Positions 43,942 through 56,831 are shown, counted from the first letter of the stretch. The stretch is DNA of 64,000 nucleotides from Adineta vaga (GCA_021613535.1 CP075495.1:2542001-2606000); one strand, 5' to 3'. Numbers and translations: made by a program. The notes: generated from the sequence alone by a model not told the origin.

Positions 43942-46900
43942 TTAAGCAAAACTAGATTCATCATCGGACGGTGTTATTGGACGTCGTTCAACAATTGCAC
44001 GAGTCGTTGACATTGAAACAGGTTCGTTAAGCCATGGATGTTCACATGATTGATTATCATGTCTTGTTACTAATGATCGATAAGTATTAAAACTAAACAA
44101 AATCAAAGATTATCAGAATGATTAACAGAAATTTAACCTTGAAAAAAATAACTGATACTTTTCATTAGGTCCACAAGGTCGAATATCGACTTCGATATTT
44201 GCACGTTTTCGTTGTAATGGACTACGTGTACTATTTAATGAACTTGCTGCAGCAGCGGCTGTTGCAACCACGATTGTTTCATCTGTTCCCAATGGTAGAA
44301 TGGCATCTTTATTTCTTTTATTACTTGTTTTTCTTCTTAATTCCGTTTGTTGTTGATGAAATGATGTTTCAATACATTTCAAATCAAAATCTTCATATTC
44401 TTTTAATTCATTGGGTTTCTGAAGATTTTCTTTTAATTCATTATATTTATTATCAAAATCAAACATTTTTGATTTTTCATAGGTATTATCTTTTGCTATC
44501 GATGGTTGTAAATTCATCATAATAGAATTCAATGTTGCAGTATTATCTTCAACTAAAACATTGAATTCGTAAATTCTTTCAATTTGACTTTTTATCAATC
44601 AACTTACTGAACAGATCTAAACTAGGCATTGTTGCTGCTACTGCCGCTGCATTTGTTAATTGAATATCATCTTCAAGAGATTCGATCATTGCTAGAAAGT
44701 AAAATAATTTCGTTCGTAAGAAGAAGAAGAAGAAACTAACCTGTTGCTTCTGTTGATTGTTCAGTTTTTGTTTGTGGTACATTAGTAAAATAATTGATTT
44801 TTTCATTTGGATTTCGAACAGAATTTATTTGATTATTATGAAAATTTGGTCGATAGATATTCTGTTCATTTTCACGAACGGCTTGTAAACGACTCATTTC
44901 AATTGCTCGAAGTAAATCCATTACATCATTGGAAGGTACAACAGATGCTGTAGTATCATCAAGATTTTGTTGTTCAGATGTTGAATCATTTGTTGAAATA
45001 CTTGTTGTCATGGACATATTATTCGTAGCTGTTGGATTTGTTAATGTTGTTAAGCTCTGTTCCAGTTCTTTTTCTTCTAGAAAGCAATGAATAATAAATT
45101 ACAAATGATAGTTATGTTTTCAAAAATGATCTTAAAACCTTTATCGCATTGTTCAGTACGATCTAAACGTAAACATTTCAATGAACAATAATCGAATGAT
45201 ATAGATGTTGTTGGATTACGAGCACGACGTTTAAAACAATTCCGACGTTTACAATATGCACCTAAGAAACAAATTTCTTATACTATCAAGAATTGTTTTT
45301 TTATCTCTACCATCGTCACATGTAATTAGACCAGAATCCATTTCCATTTCTAATTCAGGCCATTCATCAAGTAATGTAACAAGATTCGTATGTCGTCCTT
45401 TTCGATCAACAATCCAAGGATTCTGAAATATAAAAGAATTTCATTCGTAGATTTTTTTTCTCCATCAATAAAATCTTACTTTTGGATCGAGTTCTTTTAA
45501 TGAATAAGCAATCGCTTTTTTCAATTCATTATCATCACCATCAACATCATCTTTAAGTAAATATTTCCATCGTTGTCTGGAGAATTTTTTCAAACTAGGC
45601 GGTGTATCAGGTGGAATAAGACCACGTGCAATTGTTTCTAAGAATTCTAAACGTTTTCGTTTGACATTTTTTGTTACTTGAACAATTCGATGTTTTGGCG
45701 TTCGTAGATAGGGACGAGCAATAATTTGCGAAAGAGTTTCAGTACATTCTTCAAATTCCGTTTGAATAAATTCAAAAATCATTTTCTTATGACCAGAATT
45801 TTCAAGATAATAACCATATACATATGAACAACGAAGAACACGTCGTGCACGTAATAATTCTTTAATTGCATCTTCAATAAATTTCGTTTGAGATTCCATT
45901 GTATTTTCATCAGTTGTTGTTGTTGTTGTTGTTGTCGTAATTGTTTGCATTGGTTGTGCTGATTTGGCAAAGATAATTTCACATTTTTCTTTCGCAGTTT
46001 TCGATAAAGGTTCTTCAAGTTTATAAGAATTTTCATGATTTTTAAAACGTGTATAATAATGAATAAACTAAATAGAGAAATAAAAATAAATTGTGATGAA
46101 AACGAAAATATTACTTTATTTAATTCAACCATTCGTATATGACGTTGTTCAGCAACAGTGATTAATTCTTTTTCTTTCGCTATAATTTTATTTACAGTTT
46201 CATATCGATTGCATTGAAAATAGCCACCGGTTGTACTTGAATGTTTTTTCCATGGTTCCAAACATACCCAACAAAAATCATATTTACATTTAACACATTT
46301 TATATGATTGCAACCTATATGAATCGGCTTGTGAATGTTACTACTGTAAAATGGAGACAATTGATGTACGAACCTTCATTTTTTTGTATAGAAATTGAAC
46401 AATTCGGACATTTTTTCGAATTTGTAACTAACCATAAACAATTCGCAGCGATTTCTTCTTCTTCTTCGGTTCCTTTTACTAAAACGAATATATTAACAAA
46501 ACTTTCTTATTTATATTTAATTCTCTCATTACATTCTTCTGGTTTTATCTCTGCTATTTTATCAAACCAATCTTTCCAATTCTCACATGATGCCGGTTCA
46601 TGACCTTCTTGTAAACAATCCCAACTGAAAGAAAAAGACATCAATTCAAGTACTTGCAATTCTCTCATATTTTACCAAAAATAATGTCCATTTTGACAAT
46701 TAACTGATTTGGAAAATTCTCTCATATGTGATGATTGTAAACGATCAAATACGGGCGATTGAACAGCTAACGTACAATTACTATGTGGACACCATTTAAA
46801 ATTTGGATTCGAATCAACAAACGCTTTGATATCAAATTGTAAATAACGTCGTGCCATATTTTGATCAACACATTTTTCAATAATTTCATTAGGAACAAAT

Positions 46901-49900
46901 TTAAAACAATCAATAGCTGGACAAAAAATACTATGCACAGAACCTTCGACAATTTTCATTGTTAAATATCTACAAGAAGAAAATGTCAAACAATGAAATG
47001 TTTTTTCTTTCTTTGTTTTTCATTCACTCACTGTTCCCAACAATCTTTACAGAATTGATGATCACATGAGATAACAATTCTTTCTACACCACTTTCGAAT
47101 TGTTTTAAACAAATGCCACACTAAAACAAGAACATAAATAAAAACGAAATTTTTATATGAAATTCTTACCTCATTAGAAAGATTAACTGTATCAAAATCA
47201 TTGATATCAATTGTTGTTAAACCACGTTCATGTAAAAGACTTAATGGAGGATTTACACCGGATATTTCACAACAACGAATTGGATCTTCAATCCATGATT
47301 GTAGAAGATATTCTTTTGACCATTCTAAAAAATCAAATTGAATTCATTGTTTTTTCTCATGAAAATGAAAGAATATTTCGATTCAATTTACCATAATTTC
47401 GAAGTAATGCTTCAGCAGTAAATAAAGGAATTTGTAACATATCAGCTGTTTCCACGAGAAGTAAATCTTTTGCTTCTTGTAAATCTTGAATACGTAAACC
47501 ACATGAGATCTGTAAAACAATATATTCAATTAAAATTAAATTCATATTTAGTACAATTACATCATCGGTAAGCAACGGTGATTCATCATTTTCGAAATCT
47601 TCGCAGCTATTCTGAAAAAGAAAAGATAGAAAATAATTTCACATCATCAAATAACAATTTTCATATTCAACTTACACTAAAAATCATTCTCGATTCCAAA
47701 TAAATTGCTAAATCTTTATGACCACTTTTCTCAGCTAAATATTTAAAAAAATCACTGAAAATCGATTAATTCAATCTGAAAATCTTACCAAGTTCACAAG
47801 GTGTTAACTTTTCTCGATTTTCAACGTAGAGTGCAGCACCGGCATTTAATAAACTCTAGAACAAATCAATGAATTACCGTTGAATAATTATTACCTATTA
47901 ACTAAACTTACTTCAACACATGATTTTAATCCATTTTTTGCTGCATAATGCAATGCAGTATTATCATCCTAGACGAAGAAAACATAACATTATGAATTCG
48001 ATAAACAAGTTTCAATCTTTACTGAATCTTTAGCATCAAGATCGGTTGTTTCATTCGTTTGTTTTTCTTTCCATTTTAATAATAATGTTAAACATTCATT
48101 TCGACGAACTTCATTTCCCGTTTGTAATAAACAATGAAGAGCTGATTGATTTAAATGATTACGTTTATTCACATTTCCATTATGATCAGTAAGTAAATGT
48201 CTACAGAAATAAAAACGAAAATTGAAAATTATTTTCAATTCAGTACTCCACCCACAAAACAAGTTTTAAATTTCGGATGATTTAATTACTTTTGTACTTT
48301 CCCATAGATTAAAGGTTACTCATAGATCAATTTTCATCAATATTTTTCTGTCGATTAGACGCTAGTGAAAGAAAACATTTAGTTCGCTAAAAATCAAATA
48401 TTCACTTTTATATGACGATATAAATCATGTTTTGTGCATTTAGTTTCTTATCTGATGAGAAGCTTAGTTGTCAGGTTATTTAATAGATACTTTTTTTCAG
48501 TTGAAAAAACTAATTTTCTTCTTCTTTATCGACGATATGTCGTGTAAAATATTCGTGATTGTTTTGTTATTACTTCAATGGAATTTAGATGTGTTAACAC
48601 AAGGAATATTTTCACCTCCTGAATTTACAACTACAAGCTGTTCTGGTAATAATCAATGGACAACATGGTTTGATTCAGCTGATCCACGTCCTACTCTTGG
48701 TGAATTCGAAATAACAACTCATATTCAACAAATCTTTGCTTCATTTATGTGTCCAGTACCTGTTGCTATTGAAGTAATGAGATTCTATGTTAATATTTCT
48801 TTTGTCTTATCATTGATAATATATATTCTAGGCTCGTACATTAACTGACGGAAATCCAGGACAAACTGGTGATTTATTTCGTTTATCACCTAAAGATGGT
48901 TTCTTATGTTTAAATCAACAAGTTGATGGTTTTAAACAAAAACAATGTGCAGATTACAAAGTACGTTATTGTTGTCCATCGCTTACAATGGGACAAACAA
49001 CGACAACAACAACATTTCGAACACCAATTACTATGAGTAATACTTGTGGTCGTCAAACATTTTCACCGTCAAGTTATCGAATTGTTGGTGGTGTTGAAGC
49101 TATTCCACATTCATGGCCATGGATTGTTTCATTAAGAATTCGTGATCATTTCTGTGGTGGAACTTTAATTGATTCACGACATGTTCTTACAGCTGCACAT
49201 TGTTTAATCGGTGCATATCCAAATTCGCTTCGAGTTGTAGCTGGTTTACACGAAAGATTAAATACTAATACAGGACGTACACAAAATATTGGTGTAGCAC
49301 GTATATTTATACATGAACAATACAATTCAAGAACACAAGCACATGATATTGCCATCATTCGTCTTTGTCAACCAGTACAATTAAATTCCTATGTCAACTT
49401 AATCTGTTTACCAGGACCTGATCCACAAGAATCAACATCAGTAACTGTCGCCGGTTGGGGATCAACATATCAAGGTAGCCCATTACCACCTGCTCTTCGA
49501 CAAGTGACCGTTAAAGTAACAAATGCTCAAGCTCAAGCAGCCTATCCAGCTAATTTCAATGTTCAACGACAAATTGGTGCTGGTATACCTTATGTGGGAG
49601 GAAAGGATAGTTGTCAAGGCGATAGTGGTGGTCCTCTAATGTACAATAGCAATGGACAATGGTATCTATCAGGTGTCGTTAGTTTTGGTTTTGAATGTGC
49701 ACGTGGAAATTTTCCTGGTGTTTACACACGTACAAGTGCTTATCTCAATTGGATACAAAATAAAATCAATACGAAATAATAATTTAAAAAAGAAGATTTA
49801 ACTCATCAAAAGATAAATAAGAGAACATAGAAGAAGAAATCCTGACAGTATTAATCTATTGTGACTTTTTCTTTCTTTTATTTTAATCTCTAGTAAATAT

Positions 49901-51594
49901 CACATTCTTAACTCCATTGACTTTTCATGTTTTTCTTCGAAAATACAAGTTCAAGATTCTATATATATATATATATATTCACACGTTTGCTTTACTAACG
50001 ATTCTTAATCATATTAAATAACAAAACATGTCTTCGAATAATATAACATTCTTTTGTTTTCTTCTTGCCATTGTTTTCTTTCAATCAATCAATGGAATGA
50101 TAATTGGTGAATGTAAAGAACCAAATCAATGGAAATCTTGGTTAAATGTTCATCGTCCGAATTTGATTGGTTTGTCTTTTTTCTTTTGATAATATTTCTA
50201 TCATAATCGATAGATTTTGTTTTATTTTGATTCCTAGGTGAATTTGAATTAGTTCCACATTATCAGAAGATCTTCGCTGGTCAATCATTTGTATGTTTAA
50301 AACCACCAGCATTAGAAGTTTTAACAGCTGATAATCGTGAACCATCAACAACAGGCGATACATTTCGTTTTACATTTACTGAAGGTTTTCTTTGTCTTAA
50401 TCAAATAATCAAACCGAAAAAGAAAGCCTGTACAGATTATAAAATCAAATTTTGTTGTCCAGCTTCATAAAAACTTCATTGAAAAAACTTTTGCTATGTA
50501 TTAAAATAACCTTGCTTCTTATTGAACAGATGATAATAAAGAAACGAATGATTTTGGGAGAGAAATAAGAGAAGAAGAAGACGAAGAAGAAGAAAAAAAC
50601 AATAAAGAAACCAGCTCGAAGATGATGGATAGAATTAGTTGATATTGATGAGATGTTGTTGATAGTAGTATAGACACGCCGTCGTCGTCCGATGATATGA
50701 ATGATAGTTGAAAGAAATGACCGTCTTTAGTTCTGACTATCGACACTAACAACAGCAACAGTAACAACAGTAGCAACCTAATTTATCGATGGTAACAAAT
50801 AAATTTCGACTTTTGGAAAGAAAAAAAAAACGATCCAATCTTTCGTTTATTTAGAATTCATCTTCAAGAAATTATAATAATTCCATACCTTTACATGTCA
50901 ATAGTAAAGGTTCTTTTACATATCATTATGCTGTATGGCCATACTTTTGCTTATTTACTATTATTATTCTAGTTTGGCTTGTTTTATATCTTTCAACAAT
51001 CTATTCACGTAGACATCTTCCAAAAGGCGAACGATATCGATTATCATCGATATGTCAAACACAAGATTTTACAACGATCGGTATCGGTGGTAGTGGTGGT
51101 GGCGGTATTGTGACTGCTACTGAATATGAAGTTTCAACAGTGTTATCACCATTGGATGTATAATAATCTTCGAATTATGAAATAAATAAAAAAACGAACT
51201 TTTAGTTGACACTCGATGACAGGATATTAATGGATCTTAAATACAAACGACTAAATATGTTTACACAGATAAATGTCTTCTTTTCTTCCGTGATTATTTC
51301 TCCACATTTCTGCTCTTTTGTCTAATGATATTATAAGTGAGATTAACACAGCAAAATAAAACGCGAAATATTCTCTGATGGTAATTTATATAGAGAAAAC
51401 TTTTTACTCTACCTGAGAAATGTTTTCATAGCAAAACGACTGGCATAATGTACAAATGTGTCTCCATCTTCGTTTAAAACGTAATTAGGATCAATATGAC
51501 GACGAATATCCGAACGTGAACGATAAATTTGTAGAACTTGCATTTCATCTCCTCGCATCATTGCTCGTTTTAATGTTGATTTATTTGAACCCAT
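43942..51594 (-). CDS. ANKIB1: ankyrin-repeat RBR E3 ubiquitin ligase (ANKIB1)
   Basis: RING-between-RING ubiquitin ligase. Exon 1 (51594-51413) encodes [20 protein letters not shown], a myristoylation-type start matching human ANKIB1, and ends at FLR. It joins in exact phase to [19 protein letters not shown] (exon right end 48200), giving a 3.2 kb intron while all others are 50-100 nt. Then come ankyrin repeats, [26 protein letters not shown]1 ([30 protein letters not shown]), the IBR ([21 protein letters not shown]) and RING2 with the likely catalytic Cys in [27 protein letters not shown], the Ariadne-like helical region ([25 protein letters not shown]) and a UIM-like [12 protein letters not shown] follow. 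The tail is low-complexity and ends [10 protein letters not shown]. The intron after NEG uses a GTTCGT donor. Confidence 0.93.
48537..49779 (+). CDS. secreted WxxW-domain trypsin-like serine protease
   Basis: Exons 48537-48773 and 48832-49779 encode 394 residues. A signal peptide ([14 protein letters not shown]) precedes a mucin-type WxxW domain. That domain has WTTWFD at residues 41-46, a GEFE block, [19 protein letters not shown] and [11 protein letters not shown] Thr-rich linker leads to an S1A peptidase. Activation would cleave at Arg162-IVGG. The catalytic triad is His202 (TAAHC), Asp251 (HDIAIIRL) and Ser344 (GDSGGP). Asp338, six residues before the Ser, predicts trypsin-like Lys/Arg specificity. 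It lies inside ANKIB1 intron 1 on the opposite strand. A TACTTTTTTTCAG acceptor 36 nt upstream of the ATG may receive a leader. The stand-alone WxxW gene follows 250 bp downstream. Confidence 0.93.
50028..50470 (+). CDS. small secreted WxxW-domain protein
   Basis: Exons 50028-50169 and 50238-50470 encode about 124 residues. The signal peptide is [20 protein letters not shown]. One WxxW domain makes up the rest: [68 protein letters not shown], and then it ends. It is a paralogue of the N-terminal domain of the protease immediately upstream and shares an intron, though at a different position. In mucins and CILP this domain sits in secreted matrix proteins. A mucus or matrix role is inference. 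It is nested in ANKIB1 intron 1. Confidence 0.85.
50471..50788. other. spacer, GA-rich
   Basis: Spacer between two nested genes, with GAAGAA repeats near 50570-50600 and CAA/CAG units near 50745-50775. The reverse-strand poly-Leu/Ser frame here is a low-complexity artefact. Confidence 0.55.
50789..51163 (+). CDS. small single-pass membrane protein, unknown
   Basis: The main exon (about 50855-51163) reads [15 protein letters not shown], then a transmembrane helix from [19 protein letters not shown] basic segment [13 protein letters not shown] follows, then Gly-rich [11 protein letters not shown] and the end TVLSPLDV. The start is uncertain. The simplest model is an ATG at 50789 followed at once by a 63-nt intron (GTAACA...TTTAG). 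A start in an undetected upstream exon is possible. It is the third plus-strand gene in ANKIB1 intron 1. I do not recognise a family. Confidence 0.5.
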
Positions 51595-51888
51595 GCTTTG
51601 AATTTTTTCAATATTTTTGTAGCGTAAAAATAGAATATATACTTGTTAGTTGAGAAAAATAAATAATTATAATTTATTCCAAGGATCTTAGACTAGGAGA
51701 AAATAGGGCAAGAAAAGAAAAATAAGATAATAAACAGAACAGAAAATATATATTTTTTCAGATTGGTTTATTATTTGTTAGAATTCCATTGAAGAGGTCG
51801 CTCGAAGATAATCAATGAGTCATACATGAAATGAATTCATCTCTATTCTTATCATTTATATTGTTTATTGTTTCATTTTTCAGAACAA

Positions 51889-52731
51889 ATGTCTACACCA
51901 TCACCACTTTTACTTCTTGATGATGAACGAAAAGCTCAATTAGATTTATTGAATAAAATTGATCAATCAGGTAAGAATATGATGAAGATATTTTGAAAGT
52001 AATTCTTTCGATTTTATTTAGCCGCTGTTGATATTTGTAATGCAGCATTAGGTTATCTTTCAACAGGTCTAAATACGAAATCTATCACTAGTGCAGCAAG
52101 TATGTACTAATATCATACAGAAAAAACTCATTGTTCTTTTTTGTCAAAATCTTTATTTAGATCATCTTCAATTAGATGTTGAAACTGTTCGAACAACAAT
52201 TGATAGTCTTCTATGGTTATATACTGAATGTGCGAAAACAAAAGTAAGATCTATGAATATGAGAAAACGATTTTAATTATAAAATTTAGATTTCATTTGA
52301 AAGTCTAGAAGAATCATTGAAATTACTTGGTTATAGTAGTCCAATTCGAGAAAGTTTTATTGAATGTTATAAATCCAAAGCGAATGAATTACAAAAAACA
52401 TTAACACGTGATCTTGCACTTTCATTACCTTCTTATAAAAATTTAAATTGGCGATTTGATGTACAAGTAAGTTATCTTAATTCAATTTGTTTTTTTTTCT
52501 ATTTATTTCGAAAGAATTTAGATTGCAACAAGAACAATGCGTAGTCGAAAACAATTTGAACCATTTTTTATCTTAAAATTAACCTTAATCAATGCAAATA
52601 ATGATAAAGAACAAGTTCATCTCTTTCAAATTGATCCATTAACATTAGTACATATTGTTGAACAACTTGAAGCAGCTATGAATGAATCCCGAAGTAGTCA
52701 CGCGAGAAGAATTATGCAAACATTCCGATAA
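51889..52731 (+). CDS. COMMD2: COMM domain-containing protein 2
   Basis: Subunit of the COMMD ring that, with CCDC22/CCDC93, forms the Commander complex in endosomal recycling. Exons 51889-51970, 52022-52099, 52161-52243, 52290-52466 and 52522-52731 give about 209 residues. The N-terminal helical domain (LLLLDDERKAQLDLLNKID, LSTGLNTKSITSAANHLQLD) precedes the COMM domain, starting LPSYKNLNWRFDVQIATRTMR and ending FQIDPLTLVHIVEQLEAAMNE. The LPSYxNLxWRLDVQ block is characteristic of COMMD2. CATTTTTCAG lies 5 nt before the ATG, a strong leader or 5'-UTR acceptor. The gene begins about 295 bp from the divergent ANKIB1 start, so they share a promoter region. Confidence 0.93.
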
Positions 52732-53209
52732 TTATGTCTGGTTTTTTTTCTTCTTCCTACTGTGATACTCAAACTAATGCAATAAACTAGTTTTTTTCTT
52801 CTTTTTTTTATTCACTGTAATTTCTTCTTTCTATTTTCTAGTTCATTGATAGATAATAAAATACATTTGATCATATGTAAAATTTTACTTTGAAACATCA
52901 GCTAGAAATCACGAGTTCTGTTCAATAATAATATCAATAAATTATTGATTAAGAGATAAAATGTAAAATCGATCTAAGAAATTTCTTGTTTATTCATCAT
53001 GCAATATTGTTTTTTGTTTCGAGAATAGAATATTCAATTTATCTAAATCATAATCTTATATTAAATATCAAAATTCGTTTCAAATAACTCCTGATATCGT
53101 ATGGAAAAAATAATCTTCTTAGATTTCACTCTCGCATGTATACACGAAATCTTGTTAATCTACATAATCATTGAATTTTCTTACAAATGAGTTCATTCGA
53201 ACGATCAAA
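52732..53209. other. intergenic, no gene seen
   Basis: COMMD2 3' UTR and GPCR promoter. Near its end is a short upstream ORF, ATG 53187 to TGA 53213, encoding MSSFERSK, whose stop overlaps the GPCR start codon (ATGA). Confidence 0.55.
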
Positions 53210-54376
53210 ATGAATACAACAGAAGCAACATCGTCACCTTCAACAGATTTTAGCATTCGTCCACATTTTATATTATTCGACATGTTCTTAATTAGTTCTA
53301 TCTTCTTAGGTTTTATTTTTTGTGTCTCATTCATCTGTATATCAGTGGGTTATCGATCCTGTCGATCTATTTTAACTTTACTTTCGGCTAATTCTTGTAT
53401 TGCTGGCTTGATTTTTAATGGTGTTCAACTCAGTAATGCTTTATTATTATTTCGAGATGATATTCATCTTTCAACATCAAATTATAATCAATATTGTGAA
53501 GTTCGTAATTATCTTATGCATGTATCTGGTAGTCTTCTCTATTATTCCTATTGTGTTCAATCCATTTCTCGTTTATTTTTTGTTGTCTTCTATAGACATA
53601 CATTTCTTTTAACTTATCATATACATTTTATTCTTATTGCAATTCAATGGACACTTGGTTTAATGTTACCAATTTCAATTTTAACATCTGGTCATCGACA
53701 ATATCAAACTGAAACAAGTCAATGTTTTATTACGATTAAAGATGTTTCACAAACATTATATGGTAAGAACATGAATAATATTTTCGTTGAAAGATGAATT
53801 GAATCGATTCGTTTTTTGTTTTAGGAATGATTTCAATGTTTCTTTTACCAATGACAATTATTTCAATATGCTATACACATATTGTTTGTTTCGTACGTGC
53901 GGCCGTTCAACGAGCAAGAAAAGCAAATGCAATGCCAATACGAAAATTTAATATTATACGAGATCAAGGTAGATGAATTGTATCTTTTTCGAAAATGAAC
54001 ATCTTAGAATTCATCTTATTTCTAAGGTGCAATACATATAAAACATCGATTTTCTAATACGAAAGATATCAAAGTATTTCGACATATAATCATTCTTATT
54101 ACTGTTCTTTGCATCGGTAAGATATACATGAAATAATCAATTCAAATGATTCATCTATTGAAATATTTAGGTGGTTTTCCTTATTCAATGTTAATGGTTT
54201 TAAACACTCAAAGTATTGCTCCATTCTCTGTCTATCGTCTTTGTATTACAATCTTCTCATTGAGTGTAACAGTTGATATGGGTGCAATATTTTTTTTTAA
54301 CAAAAATGTTCGTACAATATTTTTCAACTGTTTTCAAGGACAATCTAATCGAATCGGAATACTTGTTCGCGGTTAA
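53210..54376 (+). CDS. orphan class-A-like GPCR
   Basis: Exons 53210-53762, 53825-53968, 54027-54116 and 54171-54376 give about 330 residues with seven hydrophobic segments. TM1 is FLISSIFLGFIFCVSFICI, TM2 ILTLLSANSCIAGLIF, TM3 follows the Cys in YCEVRNYLMHVSGSLLYYSYC, TM4 IHFILIAIQWTLGLMLP, TM5 GMISMFLLPMTIISICYTHIV, TM6 IIILITVLCIGGFPYSML and TM7 FSVYRLCITIFSLSVTVDM with a basic helix-8-like FNKNVRTIFF. The expected extracellular disulphide pair (Cys before TM3 and Cys in loop 2, SQCFITI) is present. The DRY motif is replaced by SRLFFVVFY and NPxxY is not kept, so it is a divergent orphan. The N-terminus MNTTEATSSPS has an NTT glycosylation site. Confidence 0.82.
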
Positions 54377-54447
54377 ACAATAACAACAACAACTACAACA
54401 ACAACAGAAAAAAGAAGAAATACATACAACAAAAAACAACAAATTGT

Positions 54448-55943
54448 TTATGATAACCATTGACAAATCTGTTCCCAACTTGTTTTATCATGCATATAAC
54501 CACCATGAGAAAGTTTCGGTGCCCAATAATAAGCAATATTCTTAGCTTCTAAATATTCTTTAACTAAACGTACATTAACAATACAATCACGTCCAGATAG
54601 AAGAACATGTATAGGTGGATGATATTTTGTCGATTGTGAATGTATTTGTTCAAGAAATAAATTGTTTTGTGTTCCCCAAAAATGACGACTTATAACATAA
54701 GATATGCCCAATTCTCGACAAACGAAATAATACATATAAAGATGTCCTAATTTATACGGCATACGATAAACAAAATTGTAGATAACATAAGGTTCAAAGA
54801 GCGCAAAACAAATTGGATCAAGAAAAATTAAACGTGAAATATATTGTGGACATTTTTGTACGATCCATGATAAACATGCTGTACCATAACTAGAGAAAAA
54901 GAAAGATTATTTCCTTCATCAAATGTGTTCTTTGTTTTTTCAACGAACCTATGACCCATGAAAATGGCTTTTTCTATTTTGTAATGATCACATATCAATC
55001 GTACAGAATCAGCTGTTTGTGACATATTTGGAATATCTGTTAATGTTGGATAACGCATACAAATACATCGCATGGATATAAAAATTAAACGACGTCGTTG
55101 AGAAAATTGCTTATGAATACGTGCAAGAAATGGTTGATACATTAAAAGTCCTGAACCAATTCCATGAAAGAAAATAATTGGTTCTTCTTCATCATCATTA
55201 CCAGCTGTTTTATCATGATATGTCCAAAATGAAAGATGACCAATTCGAACAAATTCATAACCTCTAAGATAAAAAATACTTGTTGCTAAAATTCCATTCA
55301 ATAATGTATCAGTAGCGAAATAGAATACAAATGGACGAAAAATAACACGAACAGGATCGAGATTATGTTTCATATGAGATACTCGACCAGTTGTTGAATC
55401 ATTCGAAACTGTTAATTGATAATCATGTTCGATTTTGCCGATAAGTTTATCAATTTCTTCAAGTTCATTTTCATTTAAGTCTTGATAGTTTTTTGTATAA
55501 AAAGCAAATGCTAACCAACTGATTACACTTCGACGATCAATATTTTCAAATGGACAATCCATAAACCATTTACTTAATGTTTGTGGAAGATCTTTAATAT
55601 TTGATAAAACATTGGAAACAAATTCATGACGTTCCAACGATGGTACATGTGGTGTCGAATTATGTCGTTGAATGATTGAATATAAATAAGCTTGATAAAT
55701 TAAAAAGATGACTTCTATTGTTGACCATACTGTTAAAAATGAACTTAAATATGGTGATGATATTGGAATAATCCAATTATCAAGGAATAGAATTTGAATT
55801 AACCAAAGAATTGATAATGGTATGACTGATGATATGAATAGAATGAGAAGAAATGAACATACAGCAAGAAAACGATTGGAATAGTAGATTTCCAATAGAC
55901 CATCGAGAAGAGATCGATGAATAAATCGATTATCTTGTGACAT
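54448..55943 (-). CDS. membrane-anchored alpha/beta hydrolase
   Basis: Two exons with a 70-nt intron (about 54893-54948) give about 475 residues. Two N-terminal transmembrane helices (FLAVCSFLLILFISSVIPLSILW, FLTVWSTIEVIFLIYQAYLY) precede a helical linker. The hydrolase domain has oxyanion block IIFFHGIGSG, nucleophile in GHSYGTA (the Ser codon is split by the intron), acid Asp in LLSGRDCIVN and His in LSHGGYMHD. Substrate unknown; a lipid or ester is likely from the membrane anchor. The intron donor is GTTCGT. The gene is convergent with the GPCR, with stops 71 bp apart. Confidence 0.85.
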
Positions 55944-56797
55944 TATTTTAGTTGAAAAAGCAACCTAAACTTGTGTTACTTCAACTATTTATAGAGAATT
56001 CTTTGTGTAGACGTCAATATTGGACTTCGATTCAAGATATGCCACGCACGAACACGTGTTTAGTACCGAATAGGTCGTTGAAATTTATATATACTAAAAA
56101 CAAAGTGCATGTTAAGTACGAACGTACGTTGATGAGTCATCCTTTAAGAAATGAATCGTACTAAGATGTGAAAAGAACGAAACATATTTTTGAATCATTT
56201 TATCTATTCCTAAATTCATTCAAATTTAAACAATATCACGATGTCTTTCTTTCCAAAATCCATGTTTTTTGGCAAAAGAAAAATTGCCGTCATAAAATAT
56301 CTCATAAAACTAACGTTTCTTTTCTTCTTCTTCAAATAGATCAAATTACATACAAATCTTTTTTTCTTCTTCGTATTTTACTAATGTATAAGAAAAGAAT
56401 TCTGATCTTCAGATATTTAATCGATTTCAAAAAAAGGGTCATCTATTCTAATAATATATTTCAAAATACGAAAAAAAAACACGAGAACAAATTAATTCGT
56501 CATTCATTGGTTGTATTCACACGCACGCACACACACACATATATCTACTAGACAACATACACATCTGTGATAATCAGACAAGAATAATTCGTAGTTACTT
56601 TTCTCTAGTCGATGAAGAATAAGCATTTTTTCTAAGTTTTAAAAAAAGAAAAGAAATGAGTCATACATACATACACACACACAGAGTAGAAGTTCTAAAG
56701 TTTTAAGTCAAACATTGCTCGTTTTTTTTTGTTTTCACACACATTTAGTTCATCAAATATTCGTACCAAAATGTACAGCATATCTGATCTATTATTG

Positions 56798-56831
<34 letters not shown>

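Larger units (their letters stand above)
48201..51412 (-). other. ANKIB1 intron 1 hosting opposite-strand genes
   Basis: Donor GTAGAG follows CTCAG (exon 1 left edge 51413). The acceptor TTTCTGTAG precedes ACATTTAC (exon 2 right edge 48200). Splicing gives Arg from AG plus A and continues the ankyrin alignment. At 3212 bp it is an order of magnitude longer than any other intron in the window and contains three plus-strand genes. Confidence 0.85.

Noticed and set aside
50519-50776. Minus-strand poly-Leu/poly-Ser protein
   Set aside because: Produced by CAA/CAG and GAAGAA repeats; no conserved feature.
51409-51594. Stand-alone 61-residue minus-strand gene
   Set aside because: It matches the N-terminus of ANKIB1 and splices in phase to the ankyrin exon at 48200, so it is exon 1 of that gene.
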